A stretch of DNA of 10,803 nt from Ruminococcaceae bacterium UBA1213 (GTDB taxonomy: Bacteria > Bacillota > Clostridia > Oscillospirales > Acutalibacteraceae), in the NCBI GenBank assembly GCA_002309275.1, contig DBXL01000194.1, positions 1 to 10,803 of the forward strand. The letters are read 5' to 3'. How positions within the stretch are numbered: position 1 is the stretch's first letter; each line of letters begins with the position of its first letter. This document shows positions 7,704-10,803 of the stretch, piece by piece. Made by a program: the position numbers and the translations under genes. Below the pieces are notes generated by a model. The model was given only the letters and a program-made list of their open reading frames with translations, made no database searches and had not been told where the DNA came from.

Positions 7704-7721
7704 TTATCAAAAAAATGATAA
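7704..7721. repeat. TTATCA-A6-TGATAA palindrome above the EAL promoter
   Basis: A perfect 6-bp inverted repeat (7704-7709 and 7716-7721) flanks an A6 tract, with its near edge 7 bp upstream of the -35 hexamer. It could be an operator for an activator or an A-tract upstream element. In such AT-rich sequence a 6-bp palindrome may also occur by chance. It is not followed by a T run, so it is not a terminator. Confidence 0.35.
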
Positions 7722-7744
7722 CATTTCTCATTGCAGTTCACTTT

Positions 7745-7784
7745 AAAACATAAAGTGCAGTCACATTCAAGACTGCACTTTATG
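7745..7784 (-). terminator. Intrinsic terminator after the protease gene and small RNA
   Basis: A perfect 14-bp inverted repeat (7784-7771 with 7762-7749, arm CATAAAGTGCAGTC) has an 8-nt loop, and on the minus strand it is followed by TTTT. The T run is short, but the stem is long and perfect. No T tract follows on the plus strand, so the direction is minus. It should end both the protease mRNA (stop at 7910) and any transcript from the promoter at 7881. A segment just beyond (7744-7739, AAAGTG on the minus strand) could compete for the downstream arm; the significance is unclear. Confidence 0.75.
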
Positions 7785-7846
7785 CCAAAAGGAAGTGATA
7801 ATGAAAAAAACAAAACAGCAACAACAATCACGAAATATCTTTCCGT
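7745..7846 (-). ncRNA. Candidate small RNA in the protease 3' region
   Basis: A near-consensus promoter at 7881-7853 predicts a start near 7846, and an intrinsic terminator ends at about 7745, giving an RNA of about 102 nt. The span has no plausible minus-strand coding sequence. The predicted RNA has a small 5' hairpin (ACG(G)AAA-GAUA-UUUCGU, one bulged G), a 40-50 nt unstructured U-rich middle, and the 14-bp terminator stem. Just before the terminator lies CACUUCCUUUUGG, which can pair with Shine-Dalgarno sequences. This is the organisation of promoter-driven 3'-UTR small regulatory RNAs. The family is not recognised; existence is inferred from promoter plus terminator only. Confidence 0.45.
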
Positions 7847-7852
7847 AAGAGT

Positions 7853-7881
7853 ATTATAGCATATTTTTCCTTATTTTTCAA
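7853..7881 (-). promoter_or_regulatory. Sigma-A-like promoter immediately after the protease gene
   Basis: On the minus strand, TTGAAA (7881-7876), a 17-bp spacer and a perfect TATAAT (7858-7853) form a strong candidate promoter that starts 28 bp after the protease stop codon. Its predicted start (about 7846) is separated from the EAL gene by the terminator at 7784-7745, and the EAL gene has its own promoter. The element therefore has no obvious protein-coding gene to serve, which is the basis for the small RNA call. Confidence 0.7.
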
Positions 7882-7909
7882 TAGTTTCTTTTAAAAAATT
7901 CAAAAAAAT

Positions 7910-9214
7910 TTATTCATCATTAATCAAAGGTACCGTTACATCAAAAGTATCCGGAGGTATGCTTTTGCTTTCGGGTACATGGAACAATGTCAGAGTAATT
8001 TCATCACCGGGCTTAAAGTGCCTGAGTTCATCAATCAGTTCTGCAAAGTCCCTGATGACGATTCCATTGATAGCCGTGATAATATCATTTTCCTTTGCGG
8101 GACTTGTATAGAGAGGACTGGTGACATATATTTTTGTAATGATAATTCCCTGGGGAACATTTTTAACTTTTGATTCATAAAGACTGCAGTTTTTACCCTC
8201 TATGCCGATAGTTCCCCTGCTTTTGATACTGCCGTATTTTATCAGTTCATTTACTATTTCAATCACCTGATTGCTTGGTATGGCAAAGCCCATTCCCTCG
8301 TAATCCGTACCGACAAATTTTATGGTATTGACACCTATTACATGACCTTCCGAATTGATTAAAGCCCCGCCGGAATTGCCCGGATTGATAGCCGCATCTG
8401 TCTGGATATATTTCACATATCCGCCTGATACAATTCTATTGACGGCGGAAACGGTGCCTTTTGTCAGGGAATTGGAAAACCTTGCACCACCGGGACTGCC
8501 TATTGCATAGGCATCCTGACCGACATATATTTTATCGGAATCTGCAAATTCTGCGGCATCAAGACCGCTTGCATCTATCTTTACAACGGCAAGGTCTGTT
8601 TTTTTGTCTATGCCTATGACCGTTCCGAGATACTGTGAACCGTCAACCAAGGTTATCATGACACCTGTATCCGTGCTGTTATCCACAACATGACTGTTGG
8701 TTGATATATACCCGTCAGAAGTGATGATAATACCCGAACCGTCACCCGACTTTGTAACAGCATAGTCCGTGCCTGCCTCATAGGACGTGATATTCACCAC
8801 TGACGGCGATGCGTTCATATATGCTCGGTTGGCACTGTTGGTTTCAGAAATACTGCTTTCCGTTTCGGTGACGGAAATCTGAGGTCCGTTTATGTCTGCG
8901 GAAACATCGGGAGCATCCGATATATCGGTATTGGTGGCATAGGATGTCTGGGAATACCTGTTCGATGGCAGACCGTCATCTTTACTGCTCTCAAAAACAA
9001 AGCTTACACCTTTGGAGCCTGCCATTCCCATTGCCATTATCAATGCCGATATAAGCACCATGAAAACCGAAGAAAACCAAAGCAGAGCTTTTATGCTGTT
9101 TCCTCTTTTTCGTTTCGGCATCACGTCATAATATCTCTCAAATTCATACGGCATAAAATTTTCCGTAAAGCCGTTTTGTTCCGATACGGCATTTTCCTCT
9201 TTCAAATTTTCCAT
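7910..9214 (-). CDS. HtrA/DegP-like membrane-anchored serine protease
   Basis: This 434-aa protein has a charged cytoplasmic N-terminus, one membrane helix (about residues 43-64), a Ser/Thr-rich linker (about 75-130), a trypsin-like domain (about 135-325) and a C-terminal PDZ domain (about 335-430). The catalytic triad is clear: H175 in TNSHVVD, D207 in KTDLAVVKI and S281 in NPGNSGGAL. It should act outside the membrane in degrading or refolding damaged exported proteins. The ATG at 9214 has AGGAGGA (9227-9221) 6 nt upstream, placed at the very end of the sensor kinase gene, so the two are cotranscribed. The PDZ domain is diverged but keeps PQGIIITKIYVTSPLY and the AKENDIITAING motif. The arrangement response regulator-kinase-HtrA recalls CssRS control of htrA in Bacillus, so stress-induced expression is likely, by analogy only. 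Confidence 0.95.
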   Translation of the reverse strand: MENLKEENAVSEQNGFTENFMPYEFERYYDVMPKRKRGNSIKALLWFSSVFMVLISALIMAMGMAGSKGVSFVFESSKDDGLPSNRYSQTSYATNTDISDAPDVSADINGPQISVTETESSISETNSANRAYMNASPSVVNITSYEAGTDYAVTKSGDGSGIIITSDGYISTNSHVVDNSTDTGVMITLVDGSQYLGTVIGIDKKTDLAVVKIDASGLDAAEFADSDKIYVGQDAYAIGSPGGARFSNSLTKGTVSAVNRIVSGGYVKYIQTDAAINPGNSGGALINSEGHVIGVNTIKFVGTDYEGMGFAIPSNQVIEIVNELIKYGSIKSRGTIGIEGKNCSLYESKVKNVPQGIIITKIYVTSPLYTSPAKENDIITAINGIVIRDFAELIDELRHFKPGDEITLTLFHVPESKSIPPDTFDVTVPLINDE

Positions 9215-9228
9215 TCTCTGTCCTCCTT

Positions 9229-10746
9229 TTATGAAGGCAGACTTTTTTTAGTGTCGGTCTGCTTTTTCGGTATGTAGAAATCAAACTCACAATATTGACC
9301 GTATTCACTTTTGGCACTTATATCTCCCCCGTGCATACGAATGATACTTCTTACAAGATACAGTCCCAGTCCAAGACCTTTTTTATCTTTGCTTCTGGAC
9401 TTGTCCGTTTTATAGAATCTGTCGAATACCATGCTGATTTCAGATTGATTGATACCTGTACCGCTGTTTTTCACCACGAAATTTGTCTGTTCGTTATCCT
9501 CGGTTATGTCAAATTCTATATACCCGTTTTCATTCGTGAATTTCACGGCATTCTCTATCAGATTATAAACCACCTGATGAATAAGGTCTTTATCTCCGTA
9601 AACCATCTTGGGCGTGATGGAATCAAGACCTCTGATTTCAATATTTTTTCTTTCGATTTCCTGTTCAAAGGTAATAATGATAGTCACAAGAATGGAAAGC
9701 AGGTCGAATTTCTGATAATTCAGCTTCATTTCACCGCTGTCGAGCCTTGTCAGGTCAAGCATAGACCTCACGAGCCTTGCAAGACGTTTTATCTCCTCCG
9801 ACACGATATTCAAATAATAACTTTGTTTTTCTTCGGGTATGGTGTCATCAAGAATTCCGTCAATAAATCCTGCAATCGTCGTCATGGGGGTTTTCAGCTC
9901 ATGCGACACGTTGGCAACAAAGCTTCTTCGGACATTTTCAGACGCTGACAGGGATTCTGCCATATTATTGAATGACCTTGCCAGCTCTCCTATTTCATCA
10001 TCACTCGTTACATTGACACGCACACTGAAATCACCTTTACCGAAATGTCTTGCAGCGTGTGCCATCTGTTTAAGGGGCTTTACGAGATTATATGAAAAAA
10101 TGCCTATTGCAAGAATAGATATGGAAAGAGTTGCTATGGCGGAAAGTATGAATATTCTCATTACCATGTCTGTAAAAGATGCTATATCATCTGTACTTGA
10201 TGTAACAATTACAATTCCCATAATATTACTCTTGCTGGTATAATAGATAGGTCTTGCAGAAATATATCTGTCTGTTTCATACACGTCGTCTATGGTGCTT
10301 CTGGCAAAATACTTTGAATCCTCCATTGTCTGCCGAACTATCTCAGGGGCAAACGGATTATTAGGCACGATTTTCAAATCCTGCGTGGAGCATACCGCCA
10401 TTACAGGTATTGCCTGCGTATCCGTGACGATGACATCAACTCCCACATCATCTACATATAAAGTCAGCAGTTCTTTCACCGTGTCAAGCTGACTGATATA
10501 AAATTTCATATCCGTACTTCCATACGGTGACGGCTCTATAGCCGAATGCCGTCTGATAAAGCTGACAACATTTTCTGCTCTTTTGTCAAGTATCTGCCTT
10601 TTTTCATTTGACCAGTAGTTTGTTATCGTCAAAGTAAGTATCGTGCCGAGTATCAGAAAACTGAAAAACACTATCAGCACACTGACATTCATGTATTTTC
10701 TGAAGATAGACTTTTTAGAATAAAAACTTTTACTTTTTAGTTTCAA
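9229..10746 (-). CDS. Two-component sensor histidine kinase (HAMP, HisKA, HATPase)
   Basis: This 505-aa protein has a membrane helix at about 20-42, an extracytoplasmic sensor of about 150 residues (43-196), a second helix (197-219), a HAMP domain (about 220-270), a dimerisation/phosphoacceptor helix with FVANVSHELKTPMTTIAGF (H282), and an ATPase domain with N-box HQVVYNLIENAVKF (N395, N399), a G1-like box NSGTGI (427-432), FDRFYKTDKSRS and the G2 box GLGLGLYLV. The G1 position usually occupied by Asp is Asn. The start is TTG at 10746, inside the end of the response regulator gene (17-nt overlap), with a GGGGAGTAGG purine run about 8 nt upstream. The first in-frame ATG (residue 19) lacks a ribosome binding site and would lose the basic N-terminus. 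It probably senses envelope or secretion stress and phosphorylates the adjacent regulator. Confidence 0.95.
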   Translation of the reverse strand: MKLKSKSFYSKKSIFRKYMNVSVLIVFFSFLILGTILTLTITNYWSNEKRQILDKRAENVVSFIRRHSAIEPSPYGSTDMKFYISQLDTVKELLTLYVDDVGVDVIVTDTQAIPVMAVCSTQDLKIVPNNPFAPEIVRQTMEDSKYFARSTIDDVYETDRYISARPIYYTSKSNIMGIVIVTSSTDDIASFTDMVMRIFILSAIATLSISILAIGIFSYNLVKPLKQMAHAARHFGKGDFSVRVNVTSDDEIGELARSFNNMAESLSASENVRRSFVANVSHELKTPMTTIAGFIDGILDDTIPEEKQSYYLNIVSEEIKRLARLVRSMLDLTRLDSGEMKLNYQKFDLLSILVTIIITFEQEIERKNIEIRGLDSITPKMVYGDKDLIHQVVYNLIENAVKFTNENGYIEFDITEDNEQTNFVVKNSGTGINQSEISMVFDRFYKTDKSRSKDKKGLGLGLYLVRSIIRMHGGDISAKSEYGQYCEFDFYIPKKQTDTKKSLPS

Positions 10747-10803
10747 ATTTATAACCTACTCCCCATACAGTTTTCAATTCCCATTTATCCGATATTCCTT
10801 CCA
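10730..10803 (-). CDS. OmpR/PhoB-family response regulator, C-terminal fragment
   Basis: The minus strand at the window edge encodes the last 23 codons of a gene ending EGISDKWELKTVWGVGYKFE-TKK and TAA (10732-10730). The pattern 'I...W-x-L-K-T-V-W-G-V-G-Y-K-F' is the wing and terminal strand of the winged-helix DNA-binding domain of OmpR/PhoB regulators. The receiver domain and most of the DNA-binding domain lie beyond the window. Its stop overlaps the kinase start by 17 nt, indicating a translationally coupled regulator-kinase pair. The predicted target, by analogy, is the operon containing the HtrA-like protease. Confidence 0.87.
   Translation of the reverse strand, partial: EGISDKWELKTVWGVGYKFETKK

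Noticed and set aside
7801..7848. Plus-strand mini-ORF of 15 codons (MKKTKQQQQSRNIFP) with an AAAGGAAG 5 nt before ATG
   Set aside because: The spacing is good, but I found no plus-strand promoter upstream, the composition is low-complexity, and the same DNA is explained by the minus-strand promoter/small RNA/terminator. The apparent ribosome binding site is the complement of the CUUCCUUUU stretch.
9295..9948. Long plus-strand ORF (217 codons) opposite the kinase gene
   Set aside because: It is antisense to a well-supported histidine kinase, shows no recognisable domain, and no ribosome binding site or promoter is evident. The same applies to the other plus-strand frames over minus-strand genes.
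1..10803. CRISPR arrays, tRNA or rRNA genes, insertion sequences, attachment sites
   Set aside because: Reading both strands showed no regularly spaced repeats, no tRNA cloverleaf or rRNA motifs, no transposase or integrase, and no terminal inverted repeats flanking a block.

Overview
The window looks like chromosomal DNA of a low-GC Gram-positive anaerobe, most likely a Clostridia member close to Ruminococcus/Oscillospiraceae. The reasons are AT-rich sequence, strong AGGAGG-type ribosome binding sites with frequent GTG and TTG starts, canonical sigma-A promoters (TTGACx-17/18-TATAAT), a rubredoxin, an HtrA-type protease anchored by an N-terminal membrane segment, and a single-chain ABC-FtsX exporter with no outer-membrane partner. 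The genus is inference. Nothing in the window looks like phage, insertion sequence, CRISPR or horizontally acquired cargo.

Layout: except for a partial plus-strand gene at 1-387, every gene is on the minus strand, so transcription runs from high to low coordinates. (a) 10803-7910 is an envelope-stress-type operon: the tail of an OmpR/PhoB response regulator, an overlapping sensor histidine kinase, then an HtrA-like serine protease 14 bp downstream. (b) 7881-7745, just after the protease gene, holds its own sigma-A-like promoter followed about 100 nt later by a 14-bp intrinsic terminator with no minus-strand gene between. This is a candidate small RNA that may share the terminator with the protease mRNA. 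(c) 7696-4538 is a promoter, a large PAS/degenerate-GGDEF/EAL c-di-GMP protein, and a 73-aa single-pass membrane protein joined to it by a 4-nt GTGA overlap. (d) 4499-392 is a near-consensus promoter, a rubredoxin of about 52 aa, a TIGR01212-type (YtqA/YhcC) radical SAM protein, and a 935-aa MacB-like ABC transporter, closed by a bidirectional terminator shared with the convergent plus-strand gene.

The best candidates for something undescribed are the small RNA downstream of htrA, whose single-stranded part carries an anti-Shine-Dalgarno-like CUUCCUUUU stretch, and the translationally coupled pair of c-di-GMP phosphodiesterase and tiny membrane protein. The other genes belong to recognisable families. 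There is no gene-free stretch longer than 300 bases; the longest (7627-7909) is explained by the promoter, small RNA and terminator calls.
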